Below are positions 34,202 to 46,400 of a stretch of DNA of 64,000 bases, piece by piece (the stretch's first letter is position 1; each line of letters begins with the position of its first letter). This DNA comes from Petrosia ficiformis. Its lineage: Eukaryota > Porifera > Demospongiae > Haplosclerida > Petrosiidae. A program made the translations under genes and the position numbers. Below the pieces are notes generated by a model, which saw only the letters and a list, made by a program, of their open reading frames with translations, was not told the DNA's origin and did no database searches. The stretch covers positions 7,325,201 through 7,389,200 of the forward strand of contig OX345638.1 in NCBI GenBank assembly GCA_947044365.1. The letters are read 5' to 3'.

Positions 34202-36753
34202 ATGTCTGCAAGCAAACCTTTTGCCTATCTGAATCAGAAACCACTTCTTAGTGATTTGTGTGAACATGTGAGGACTGAAAGATGGCATATGTTAGGAATA
34301 CAACTGAATATTGATACAGTATGTCTCAATGATATACAAGTTGAAAATCATTCAGAAGACAAGAGACGGTCAAAAATGTTTGAAGAATGGTTGAAAGTCA
34401 ATCCTGAAGCATCAGTTGGTCAACTGATAGAAGCATTGAGAAAAGAGTCAGTAAAAGAGAATGTTATTGCTCACAAAATTGATATGATATACCAGTCACA
34501 CTACAGAGGTATTAAAACCAGCTTGGTTTCCATGCTATGTATATTAGTCTCATAATCCAGACCCAACTCTAGAGCGGGAAAGGGTCTGGACACAGCCTTT
34601 ACTGTTTCTGGCACTCTGTAGGTTGCACCTCAATCAAATAGCAAAACGTCATGAAACGTCAGAACAGCAGAACCGCAAAATTAACATGGAGGTGTCAATG
34701 ATAGAAACAGCAGGGATTTGAGACAAAGCAGAAGGAAGCCACCGTAGAATTTGTTAGTAGGAAAGATGTTTTCGTTTTACTACAGACTGGACACAAACTA
34801 TACTGTTGATATTTGATCAGTTGAGGCAATATTGGAAGTGTAGTCATAGTTGTGTCACCCTTAATCGCGCTTGTGAAAGATCAAGTGGAGAGTTTCAAGA
34901 GTAAAGGATTGCAGGCTGGATTTTTACTGTTCGATGTTGGGTTTGTTTGCTAATGCTATTGCCATCTTTATTAGGTGGAGCTGACACGTTTTAATTCGTC
35001 GCATTTCTTTAGTACAAGCTGATGTTCAACAACGCTTTGTCCAGACCCTTCACTGCTTTTGGTTAGGTCTGGCTTGTGAGACTATATATATATAATTATA
35101 TATATATATGTGGGTCCGATATTGACTCTTTGTATACTAATTTCACAGAACAAAGACATGCACTAGCTTCACAGAAAATGATACAACCAAAACCAGTTGC
35201 TTGCTGTACATCAAAGGTGCACCATGAGCTAACATGTACTACAGGTTAACAGCTTGTCTAATAATTTGATGTATAATTTACTTTTCTTTTTTTTTTCTAG
35301 ATTTGAAACCGAAATCATTAATATCTAGGCAGCCAGCTAAATTCAAACACAGTACAGGTATATTGTAACCTTACTTATTTCTCTAATTACTATAGTATGT
35401 TTAGATTGTGATTAGCTCAGATCTTATCAAAAAAATATTTTACTATTTCGTTTATTTGCTCATGTAGGGTTCAAAATAATCTTTGTTCTAATGATCAGCA
35501 TATTAGTCACAATATATTTGTGTAGCAATTTGATGGTCTGCTTTATAATAATTCTGATCCTCTTAGTTCCTACTGATCAAATTCAGTTTCACAAAAAACA
35601 TAACGAACCTTTTGAACCTATCGAAATTCAAACAACGACAGTGGAAATACAAGAAGAACATGTCAATGGTAAAAAAATCACTGAAGATGAAAATGAAACT
35701 GAAATCACATACTCTGCAGTTGTCCAGGATTGTAATCCACAAATATATCACTCAGATCCAGTACGAGGTTCAGGATTACCACTACTAGAATTCAGTTATC
35801 CTCTAATTGGCAAAACATACAAGAGACTAACCGAAAAATACATGAAACTGCAACTATCAGGACAGTTTCAAACTTCCTTAAGATTAACTGATGCAATAAC
35901 AAATAGTACTATAGCATGTGACCTAAAAGCAGTTGCATATGTTTTTGAAGGATGTGCCTTCATGATTAATAATCAAGATGAGCCATTATCAAAGGCTATG
36001 AATGCTTTTTCAACCGCACTAGAATATTCCAACCAGATTGACTGTAAAAATGGCAGTTTACTTCAAGGGATGATATATGCATACATGGCAAGAGTTAATC
36101 AACACTTTGGTAATTTAACAGATGCTGGTAATTTCCGAAACAAAGCGAAAATACAGTTCTATAGTGCTGCACCATGCAATGAAACTAGCACAGTCTTTTT
36201 TCAGGAAGCAATGCAGCATATAGACAAAACAGGTGCAGATTTTAAAATACCTTCAGCAGTTAAAGAAGAAGTGTTACATCTCCTGCATATGTCTGCAGAA
36301 CATAACAAAGCAGAGCATATGAAATCTGGCAGGGATTATAGATCACTTTCTCTCATGTCTAATACACTTGCTCACAAAGCACTAGTTCACCTAAACATTC
36401 CTTTTCCGTGGTTGGAACAGCAGAAGGCAGATTATTTGAAACCAACAGAAGAAGACCTTATAGCAGCAAGATCAACTCTAAAAGTAATACCTAATGATTT
36501 CCTTGAAAGCCCTGAACCATCAAAATACAAAACCACATACTTCATTGCTCTCTCTGAGTACCATAGACTAAATGGAAATATAAAACTTGCAAAACAGAGC
36601 ATGAAAAATGCGAAGAGACAAGTAACCAGAGGGAACTTTTCATTTAATGATGAAATGATCAGAAACAGACTTGCAATGCTATCAAATACTCATGGAGGTA
36701 ATCTAGAAACTGACTTTGGCTATGAGCTGGACGATATATTGGATGCGATCTGA
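34202..36753 (+). CDS. Array copy G: divergent DD-membrane anchor-TPR protein lacking the beta module
   Basis: Four phase-1 exons (34202-34508, 35149-35244, 35301-35357, 35468-36753) join to 1746 bases, 581 residues. The DD (YLNQKPLLSDLCEHVRTERW) is nearly identical to copy E's. The linker exons are longer (EQRHALASQKMIQPKPVACC..., DLKPKSLISRQPAKFKHS). The terminal exon has a strong anchor (IIFVLMISILVTIYLCS, LMVCFIIILILLV) and then goes almost directly to the NPQIYHSDP block. The roughly 120-residue beta module with QGMELQPS is replaced by a short acidic spacer. TPR-like helices follow (LSKAMNAFSTALEYSNQIDC). The C-terminus reads LETDFGYELDDILDAI, without the conserved W motif. Confidence 0.85.
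34545..35083. mobile_element. CCAGACCC-family inverted-repeat element in intron 1 of copy G
   Basis: Left end TAGTCTCATAATCCAGACCC, right end AGGTCTGGCTTGTGAGACTA. Inner matching blocks read GGGTCTGGACA and TGTCCAGACCC. About 540 bases, with no recognisable transposase. Confidence 0.75.
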
Positions 36754-37311
36754 TATATCAAAACTTGGATGGATAGTACTTAGACTGACTAATTATAACA
36801 GTTAGACGATATACTGGATAAAATCTGATTCATTAAACTTGCATGGATATGATACATAATTATATATGTCTGGACTTTTCTATTGTTTGGCATCATCCTT
36901 ATTCAGGATTGCATATACCTTACTTTACGTATTCAATTGATACAGAATGCATCAACTGCAACCAACTCACAATATATCACTGTACTAATTCTTTGTATGT
37001 ACACTAATTAGAGTCTTTTTTTATTATAAATTCAGCATGAAATTTTACTTTTTGTCCTTGTGTGATGTGATAATTCAACAAAATGTCTCTTCTATGTACA
37101 TAATGTCTAGTAATCAAATAACACATCATTGTCTATAATTCATATATAGACCATGCAGAAAAATGTGCTCAATCAAGTTTTGAATATGCATAGCTCTGGA
37201 TTGATTCATAATACATTATATCTTGTGACATGCCTTTTGTGGTTCCTGCAATTATTTGTTGGGGAGTGTCCCTGCAAACTCAAATTGTTATACTTTATAC
37301 TCAGTGCAAAA
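36754..37311. other. Intergenic between copies G and H
   Basis: AT-rich 3' flank of copy G, then the duplicated 5'-flank segment 37108-37290. An open frame runs into the DD exon from 37153, but the matching segment upstream of copy G is not in frame with a DD, so it is treated as leader sequence. Confidence 0.55.
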
Positions 37312-39727
37312 ATGTCTGTGATTACATATCTAAATCAGAAACCAGTTATTATTGATCTGTGTAACTATGTGAGAACAAACAGGTGGTATGAGTTAGGAAT
37401 GCAACTGGATATCGATACTGTATGTCTCAATGATATACAAGATGCGAACTCTTCAGTAGAGAAGAGACGAGCAAAAATGTTCGAAGAATGGTTAAGAGTC
37501 AATCCTGAAGCATCAGTTAGTCAACTGATAGCAGCTTTGAGAAAAGAGTCAGTACAGGAGAATTTTATTGCTTACAAAATAGAGAAGATATACGAGTCAC
37601 GATATAATGGTATTTAAGTTTTGTACCGTGTATATCACTACAAAAATAGAGTTGTTAAAGTAACAAAATATATTGGTTAGTGCAATAATTGCAAGAATTT
37701 ATCAATTTGTTGGTTGTTGAGGATAAATACATCTAACATCATAACTACTTTGTACTAATTATATTAAAATATGTAAAGATATATGTGCCAATTATAATCA
37801 ATTATCATCTCATATTAGAAGCACAAAGAAGGTTTGGAAACCTACAATGAAAATACTACTTCTTTGTGCATTTATTAAACAGCATAAGGATATTGAAATT
37901 GGTACATGTATATTCGTAACAACCTACACGACTAATTAATTTGCAATTTCCAACATTCCTTGCAACTTTACTAACCAATAAATGTGTTATTTTATTTTTG
38001 TAGTGTAATTATATCATAATATCTAATTTCCAATATAACTACCACAATTTATAACTGATAAAACTATTACTAATAAAACAGGTAAATAGAAAATGTTTAC
38101 GTGAGTGTCTGCAACATTTCAGTTCATAATAATGTATGTATATAATTATTATATATTAAATATTTATTTATTTATATAAATTCTTTTCTTCACAGCCGTT
38201 AAAGCAAAATATGCTATATCTACCAGTGTGTTAATGTCATTCATATACATATTCTGGTTCATTATAGTATTTATGGCACTATCACTTCAATTAGCATCAG
38301 CTACTATATATAGATTTCTCCAGAATCAACTGAACAAACTGTTAACAAAAGGTGTGTATACTGGAAAACTCAAAAGACGGCTTGATGTAAAACTCAAACA
38401 CCAATCTTCATTAGCAATCGTGGCTGTTAGCAAAGATGTTATTAACAAAATAGATTTTAACAATCTTTTACAAGAGGAAATATTCAGTCTTGTAGTAACA
38501 ATATTGGACAGAGACTCTGACACACCGGTACCAATGTGTGTGGATATTTATGAACAAGGCATGGAGTTACAACCATCAACCTGTTACCTGACTACCTCTG
38601 TTATTAGAAAACGAAAAAAACCTTATACGGATATCAAGGGCAAAGTGTACAATTTACAAATACATGAGAATTCCATTATGGGTCAAGCAAAACTTATCTT
38701 TTGTTTCAGTGAACCAAACACAGAATATATTATTACTATTAAAATACACTCAATAGTCGATGATAATGGTGAAGAAATCACTGCATATGTAAGTAACAGT
38801 GACACATTCTCTGTCCTGACACTTGACAGAATGATATATCACCCAGCTCCTAAACGAGATTTACCACTCATAGAATTAGCTGCACCATTGAAAGGAAGAA
38901 AATATCTTAGGCTGAAAGAAACTTTAACACAATTAGCAAATTCGGGGAACAGTCAAAAAATCACCAACTTAACCAGAGGAATATCCAAAAGTACTCAAAT
39001 ACCATATGACATCTTAGCAGTTGTATACATTTCTCTTGGCTGTTCATCAATGTTTAATAGAGATCAATCATACGAGGAAGCATTGATGGCCTTTTCACAT
39101 GCTCTTGAGTTATCTTCTAAGATTGACTGTATAAATGGTTGTTTGGTTGAAGGAATGGTGTACATTTATATGGCACATGTTAACCGTTATTTCAGTGAAT
39201 ATGAGAAGTCATTAGAGAACACAGAGAAGGCAAAAATCAAGTTTTTTAATGTAGCACCATGTCATGAAACTGGTATGGTTTATTTCCAAGAAGCAATGCT
39301 ACGCTTGGATAATGCTGGTTTTAAACTCACTGCAGAAACTAAACAAAAGGTTTTGTCAGATATGGATACTTGGGTAAGGCATTTTCAACAAGGGAAAGAC
39401 TATGAATTACTTTCTAACTTTAGTTATGCCTTGATAGTTAAAGCTAGAATTCATCTTAATATGATTCTCAGGTGGCTTGAATATAAACATGAATCAGAAA
39501 TTGAAACTCCCGACTTGACTGAAGAAGATCTCCAAGAAGCAAAATCTTGTCTGGATGCAGTTCCTGAGGAGTTTCTAAAAAGGAATGAACCTTCTGATTA
39601 TAAAGTAGAATATCATTATACTTTTTCTGAGTATTACAGACTGACTGGTGATTACAAACTTGCTAAGAAACACTTGAAACTCACCAAGAGACAAGCAAAC
39701 TGGGGAATCTCTATACATTTGATCTGA
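37312..39727 (+). CDS. Array copy H: DD-membrane anchor-beta-TPR gene with frameshifted C-terminus
   Basis: Two phase-1 exons (37312-37609, 38196-39727) join to 1830 bases, 609 residues. The DD starts MSVITYLNQKPVIIDLCNYV. A vestige of the small linker exon (ACTATTACTAATAAAACAG at 38063-38081) keeps its donor, but no AG acceptor was seen in front of it. The anchor (ISTSVLMSFIYIFWFIIVFM), beta module (DIYEQGMELQPSTCYLTTSV) and TPR-like helices (QSYEEALMAFSHALELSSKI) are open. One T is missing near 39708, so the frame ends at TGA 39725 instead of about 39816. The lost codons still encode SDEEWVDI out of frame. Either a real truncation or an assembly error. Confidence 0.78.
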
Positions 39728-39969
39728 TTGGTCATAAACTTTCAATGTTAGCAGACACTCAAATTGATTCTTCAGATGAAGAATGGGTTGACATATTGGA
39801 CATGAATATAATATAATAAATGAATGCAATTATAAATTGTAATTTGAACTTTATCATCTTGCATTCATCAGTTTGTCCTGTCGACAAATTCAGCATGAAT
39901 CAAATGTCCTCGTAAATATAAATATCCAACTATGAAATGGAATTTACAATCATAATTGTTTTCCTTTTG

Positions 39970-40027
39970 ACAGTATACAGATATATTCAGGGATGTCTAG
40001 ACACCCTGAATATATTTGTATACTGAG
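39970..40027. repeat. Perfect-looking hairpin
   Basis: AGTATACAGATATATTCAGG, then a short loop with GTCTAGACAC, then CCTGAATATATTTGTATACT. Inverted arms of about 22 bases, 150 bases after the ancestral stop of copy H. Confidence 0.75.
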
Positions 40028-40142
40028 CAACAGGTCAGGTCAGATCAGATTTCGATGTTATTTAATTTAATGGACCTTAGCATTGTAAATTCTGTAATCT
40101 AAGCAGTAGGCTATTTTTCATGCATCATACTTCAGTGAGTTA

Positions 40143-40604
40143 ACAGTGGAGTAGGAAGATGAAAATGATTGAGGGCCTGCATAATAGAGGGTCACAGTGA
40201 TCAGTAATGATTTAGGAAACACCAAAAATGGGTTCCGTGAGTCCTCCCCCGGAAAAAAGTTTAGAAAATTAATACTGTGGTGCTGTTAGATGGGTTTTGA
40301 GCAGTACAGGGTGTAATAGGGAGACTAAACTATAGTCACCAAAATGTGCATGTATATATTTCATAATTATGACCACATTATACTCAATTATAGCAGTACT
40401 GTCCAATTCATGAACATGTGAATTAATCATGCATAAATTATTACTCAAATATGACCGAAGTATTTTCCATTTCTTCCTATAAATTCTTTTGCAATTTCAA
40501 CATTATTTAGTTCATCCGTTTTATTTCATGAAACATGAAGGAGCATACAGTGGTTTAAGCGGGCCTGGGCCCCCTTTCCCCCCTGTTCCTACTCCACACT
40601 GTCC
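40143..40604. mobile_element. Inverted-repeat element, CAGTGGAGTAGGAA ends
   Basis: Left end CAGTGGAGTAGGAAG and right end TTCCTACTCCACACTG are inverted repeats. The GGGCCTGGGCCCCC block near 40560 and TCCTCCCCCGG near 40245 give the GC-rich shoulders typical of this class here. Non-coding. Confidence 0.65.
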
Positions 40605-40881
40605 ACTGGTTAATGATTTAGCAGCATATGCGCCGTAAGTAGGCGGGGCTAGATAAACGTGCAAATATTTATCACGTGATTAAATATAATGGTCGCTATA
40701 GTAATAAACAAAAAGTAAACATTCTAATTACGAATAAGGAATGATGGAGATGGTAGGAAACAGAACACGTTTGTGACAGCAAGAACAAAATATACTTGTG
40801 AAAAACTACCGTAATGAGCTGATCTGTCACTGTGGGATAACATATAATAACAGAAAATAATCCACAATCGTGAAACAGACA

Positions 40882-43216
40882 ATGATGCAGTCAACTGAGC
40901 AACAGCCTGAGAGAGAAGAAGAATCACAACTCCTGTCTCTGGGAACTGTATTGAAAAACAAATGGCAGTTGATTGAAAAGATAGGTGGTGGAGGTTTTGG
41001 AGAGATTTACAAAGCAAAAGACATAACAAATAATGAAGTGAGTATGCAACTATCAATGTCCCAGTGTTTGTTGGGGCCGTGTGTGTGTGTGTGTGTGTGT
41101 TAATCAGCGTTATTTTAGTTTGACAATAGCAATCACTTTTAGTTATAGTTATACATATGTGCAAACGTTCAGTTTAGTTATAGTTTAATTAACTATAATA
41201 ATATGCTTGCTTTCAGTTTTTGGTTAACTAACTAAAAGTACCTCAAATACTAGCAAATTTCATTTAGTTAGTTAAAGTTAACACAGTATAATACCTTTGC
41301 TAAAAGGTATTTTAGGTTATAATTAACTAAAAGAACACTAGTATGTGTCTGTGTCTGTGCGTCTATGTCTATGTGTTTGTGCTCGTGTGTCTGTGTCTGT
41401 ATGTTTGTACATATATGTATAATTACGCCAATTTTGCAAATCATTATAATTACACACTACGTATGTATATGTCATATAAGAATTATATAATGAACTTATT
41501 TACTCATAAACATGTATACAGTTATATACATGTATACATCATATAATAACTGGATCCTCTACATAATCTACCATAATATAGGTATATGCAGTCAAAGCTG
41601 AATCATGTACTACTGGCAAGCAAGTATTGAGAATTGAAGCACTTATACTCAAGAGACTGCAAGGTATATCACAAATATGCGAATATCAAGGATGTGGAAG
41701 AACTGATAAGGCCAATTTTGTAGTGATGACATTGCTTGGAGCTAACCTCTCTGACCTTCGTAAGAAACAACAACAGCAAAGGTTATCTATATCTACAGTA
41801 CTAAGGTTGAGTGTACAAGTAATTCGTGCTGTACAGGCAATGCATAACTGCGGCTTCTTACATAGAGATCTAAAACCATCAAACTTTGCTATGGGAATTG
41901 GGGTAAATTCTCGTAGATGTTATCTGTTGGATTTTGGGCTTGCTCGACAGTACACTACACCGACTGGGGAACTGAAACAGCCAAGACCTGTTGCTGGTTT
42001 TCGTGGTACTGTACGCTATGCTTCACTCAATGCTCATCTTGGGTTTGAATTAGGTCGTCATGACGATTTGTGGTCTCTGTTTTATATGTTAGTGGAGTTA
42101 GCTACAGGACAGTTGCCATGGAGACGAATGCGGGATAAGGAGACAGCTGGAAAAGTCAAGCAAGAATATGATCATCGTAAACTTGTAACCACTCTTCCAT
42201 CAGAGTTTCGTTTCTTTATGGATCATTTGAAACAATTAAGTTACTTTGACAAACCAAATTATCACTACTTGATAAGTTTGTTTGAGAAAGCTCAACAAAG
42301 GCTTGGAATAAATGAGTCAGATCCGTTTGACTGGGAACATGACTCGAGTATTCAAACAGTAACAAGTATGAGTGGGATATCGCCTCCGATAGTTTCTCCC
42401 GAGCACCAGGCCTCACCCGAAGCATTGAGTTCCATTGTCAAAGGGAGTGAGAGAAGCACAGGAAAAGAGCATTGTCAGCATATGGAAATAGAGAGTGTTC
42501 AGCAGTCATCACGCATTGAGTCAAAACATATACACAAAACAGATCATCACATACCTGTTAATACCACTGAGTGTCATCAGTACAGTACACAGACACAACA
42601 GCATACTATTAACCCACATGACCAACCTTGTGTGAAGAGTGGATTGTTAAGCAATAAGCTGAATGGATCAAAAAATCATCAAAGCTTAGATGAGAAAGTG
42701 TCCTGTTCTTCTGAAGCAATGCCAGTTGCACCCTTGATTTCAGAAAGTAAAAGGTTCAATGATGCATTTCAAGATGACTCTAAACCACTCATTGACGGCA
42801 ATTGTATTATAGATGGGCAAAAGCACAAATCACAAGAAAACAAAATAGTACTTAACATTGACTCATCTAAAGATAGCTCGACTGATAATGAAGACACTGT
42901 ATCTACTTCCAAAACTAATCCTGAAAAGAATGAACTACATGTACTGTGCCCAAAGAAACCACTAAAAGCCGAACTCCAAAACACTGATGTTACTCCACAT
43001 GTAACTTCAAACTTGGCTGTTAATTGTGATACTCCACCTTCAATAATAAACCATAAGTTTGGTAACCGAGTCACCTTTCCTACAGGACCCACCCTGTGTG
43101 TACCTCATCCTCCAACTAACCCCCCTCCTGCTGGATATTTCTGTTCTTCAGGAAGACGGAGAAAATTTGTAAGAATTAGCTGTCTAAATCAAACTTCATC
43201 AATAGATAGATCATAA
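40882..43216 (+). CDS. TTBK: Tau-tubulin kinase-like Ser/Thr kinase (CK1 group)
   Basis: Two exons (40882-41037, 41582-43216), 1791 bases, 596 residues. The start ATG at 40882 is followed by a second in-frame ATG. The kinase domain spans residues about 22-290: glycine loop IGGGGFGEIYKAKD, beta-3 lysine in VYAVKAES, catalytic loop HRDLKPSNFA, DFGLARQYTTPTGE, and GFRGTVRYASLNAH, which replaces the APE motif as in CK1/TTBK kinases. GRHDDLWSLFYMLVE and QLPWR are also classic TTBK features. The roughly 300-residue tail is Ser/Thr/His-rich and unconserved. TTBKs phosphorylate tau, tubulin and ciliary partners. A polyadenylation signal AATAAA lies at 43236. The intron carries a dispersed repeat. Confidence 0.93.
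41105..41340. repeat. TAGTTAACTAAAA-type dispersed repeat in kinase intron
   Basis: Fourth copy of the family described at 3225 (TTTTAGTTATAGTTATACAT, GTTAACTAACTAAAAGTACC). A (GT)n tract at 41081-41100 precedes it. Confidence 0.7.
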
Positions 43217-43232
43217 AAGATAGATTTTATTA

Positions 43233-43242
43233 TAAATAAAAT
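43233..43242 (+). terminator. Polyadenylation signal of the kinase gene
   Basis: AATAAAATA lies about 20 bases after the TAA of the kinase and is followed by a T-rich stretch. Consistent with cleavage before the RhoGEF gene starts about 200 bases later. Confidence 0.6.
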
Positions 43243-43455
43243 ACAGTATATATATTTATTGCAAGATTAATTATTGTTACATTGTTTTTACTGCATTTCT
43301 TTTCCTTTTTTAAAACAATTATTATTATTGATTTTTATTTTGGAATTTCATTATAATTATAACACTTTAGCCCCACCTCCGAGGATGTCTCAAATTGCAT
43401 TCGGGAATGCAGCTTAATTTATAGTTAACTTTTGTCTTTCCATAAATCACGGCTA

Positions 43456-46400
43456 ATGGCTAATGCTACACAGAGTCCAGTAGAAGAAAATGAATCGCAA
43501 GAGACAGTCAACAAAGAAGATCAAGACATGGAAGACTTATTTAACGGCGAAGGTAAGCTAGTTTGTCTAGGTGTGACCTCTCATTGTTGCGGTTTGTTTT
43601 TGGGAAGACTATTGTGTTTAGACACTTGAAAATCAACATGTAAATAGAACAAATATGTCTATGAAGAATACTTAATTCTTGATTGATGGTTGAATGAATG
43701 GTTATGGATGGTGCCATAGATATTATAGATAAACTATAGGAGGATAGTTTGGAGGTTTCAGTAAATCAATTGGTTCATATTGTAGTACATATTTATATTA
43801 GTTCATCCAGTAGTCCATTAGTTCATCCAGTAGTCTATTAGTTCATCCAGGTTGAAAACAGTACACTGCGGGCAAATAACCACTTTGAAAGCTGCTGTAA
43901 AGCAGTTGACACGTCTGCCTTTTTGTAATAAAATTTTTTTCATGACTATTGTTTAAATGAACTTTGTATTTATATGAATAATTACACCTTGTCAACCTAA
44001 CCATATATGAAGCTGACCCAATTAGGGAAGTGTGTTTGGTGGTTTTGTGATTCATATAATTGTAAAATTATGTTGAACAGATGTTGCCTAAGTGTTTCTA
44101 CATCTGAGTATGTGTATGCTACATGACTCAGCTATTCATAATCCTTGTATCAATGGAGATAATGTATTGTATAATGTGTTTAATTGTCTGTACCTGTGTG
44201 CATATCGACAAATTCTATAATGATGCAACGACAAGAGATTTAAGCCTGGTTTCCATATAGTATTAAAGAGTCTTTCTCGGTATTGACAGGTATTGCAAGA
44301 CTCTTTCTGACCACTTGAGAACATAATTTTCAAGATTGTGAAGACCTTCAAGACTTAGTCTCGTGAATAGACACCACTTCTATCTGCAATACCGTTCAAC
44401 ACTGAACAATACTGCTCACAACCATTGAATACCAAATGTGTACTTGATAGTTGATATTATTGGTCAGGAAGAGTCTTGCAATACATTTCAGTATTGAGAA
44501 AGACCATTTAATACTTTAAACGTGATCAAGACCATATGAAAACCACCTTGCACATTCACAAAGACCTTTCATGACCATTCAATACTTGTTAGGTACAATA
44601 CCTCACAAAACAGACCAAGACTGTTCAAGACCATTTAGAAACCAGGCTTAACTGATGTACCAGTAAATACTATTGATATGTACTAATAGCCAATACCGAT
44701 CTGATATTACATCTACCTTGGTTTGATTCCTTCAAGAGCATTTTATCAACAATTGTGATTTTCATTAATGATGTTATAATCACAAGAAATGATATTATTA
44801 GTACAATTATTAGCTACATCTTTCAGAAATAACTGATACTAGATATAATGGCCGATAATGACCAATACTGATTACACATCCAATTATTAGTACATCACTA
44901 AATTAAATATTAATTAAACTCATAACAGGTATAATTATAGTGTGTACTGCACACATATACAAGCATACATATAAACTACAATAAATGTTTCAGCATTAAC
45001 AAATTATAATTATTGCCATATTCCTATTGCATCATACCCCATAACTTAATATCTCCACCCCCAGTATGATATAACTTCCTTATATACATATATAATATGT
45101 ATAATGATACACCATTATTACTATGATAATTATAATAATTATAACACACCCACAAGTGCTTTGAGTTCCATTGTAATTTGTGAGTGAAGTACACTGTACT
45201 TCAAGTGGTATTACATTTTAGTACTATGCTATCACATATAAAAAGTGAATTTACACATTACAGTACAGAGTAGTACTATAGTACTACTTAGAAGTACAGT
45301 TGCCTATCATCTTATTAAAGTGTAGCTCCCATCATAGTATGTAAACTTAATAAAGTCAGGTACTGTATAATTACGTGAGTCTTTGGGCAAGGCGATTATA
45401 AATCTATCTTCTCTTAACGTTTCGTCTTGAATATGGACCAGATGTGTAGTCTTGTAGTTTGTGTTGCTGTGATCAATATCAGGTTTTATATCTTATTTAT
45501 GAAACCTGTGGTTACTTTGATCGTATGCAAATATATTGTATTTTACAATTATTATATATTACTTTAACCCAATGCATTGAAAGCAATCACAATGATAGTC
45601 CTGAGGACCATAAACTATTCACTGCTTACTACCCATCTCATTGCAATTTTAATAGTTCATTGTTATTACATTTCACAAACATTACTCTTAATATTTCTGT
45701 GATTATTTAAAGGTTCTATCTATGATACATACATATACATATATACAAATACACATACGTGTACATGTATACATATATATATACAAATACACCAATATCC
45801 AAACATGGAAGTGAGTATCACTATCACTATTTCTTCTTATGTGTAGTCGAGTCTCTATCAGCAGTCAAATATCAAGATATCTTACAAAAACAAATGGCAT
45901 TTTTTTCAGGTGAGCTGTCAATTACTGATTCAGTGATTCTTATATAATTCATATCAGTTTTGAAAGGTTTCTTATCCAAAAATATTATATAAATGTATAT
46001 ATAACCATTTATTTTTGTATATATTTGTACACACTAATTTACTAACTTAATATTAATTTGTTATCATCACCAAAAAAAGATATAATATCCCTATGTCTGA
46101 TGACCTACTAATTAGGCATGTACCGATAAGAGATTTTACTGATACTCCAATAAACCACTAATTGCTTCAGATATGTATTGACACCGATCTGATATTCTGT
46201 CTACAATGTACCTTCTGCTTTCTGTGATAATGAGCATTTTCTCAATATTTATGAGTATCAAACAAGCATTTAATGATGCTATAATCACAAGCGAAGACAT
46301 AATTGGTACACTTTTTACAATATCGGTTACATCGTTCAGAAATAATCAATGCTGATACGTAAAATACTGACCAATATCGATTACTGATCCAATTATTGGT

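Larger units (their letters stand above)
39817..40881. other. Intergenic between the DD array and the kinase gene
   Basis: Contains the hairpin 39970-40030 (TATACAGATATATTCAGGGTG type arms) and an inverted-repeat element (40143-40604). The kinase promoter must lie between 40605 and 40881. No TATA-like signal was clear enough to list. Confidence 0.55.
43553..45846. other. Intron 1 of the RhoGEF
   Basis: Contents: a short triplication of AGTTCATCCAGTAGTC (43800-43850), an inverted-repeat element (44237-44652), a diverged repeat (44678-44905) and a palindromic MITE (45165-45365). No additional exon was convincing. Confidence 0.6.

Noticed and set aside
37153..37311. N-terminal extension of copy H with a signal-peptide-like segment (LYLVTCLLWFLQLFVG)
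   Set aside because: The duplicated segment upstream of copy G has indels that break the frame, and all other copies start at the MSVI/MSAS-type ATG near the Death domain. It is treated as leader DNA, though it stays a weak alternative.
40724..41164. 146-residue minus-strand open frame opposite the kinase first exon
   Set aside because: It overlaps the well-supported sense exon and a CA microsatellite and shows no domain signal.
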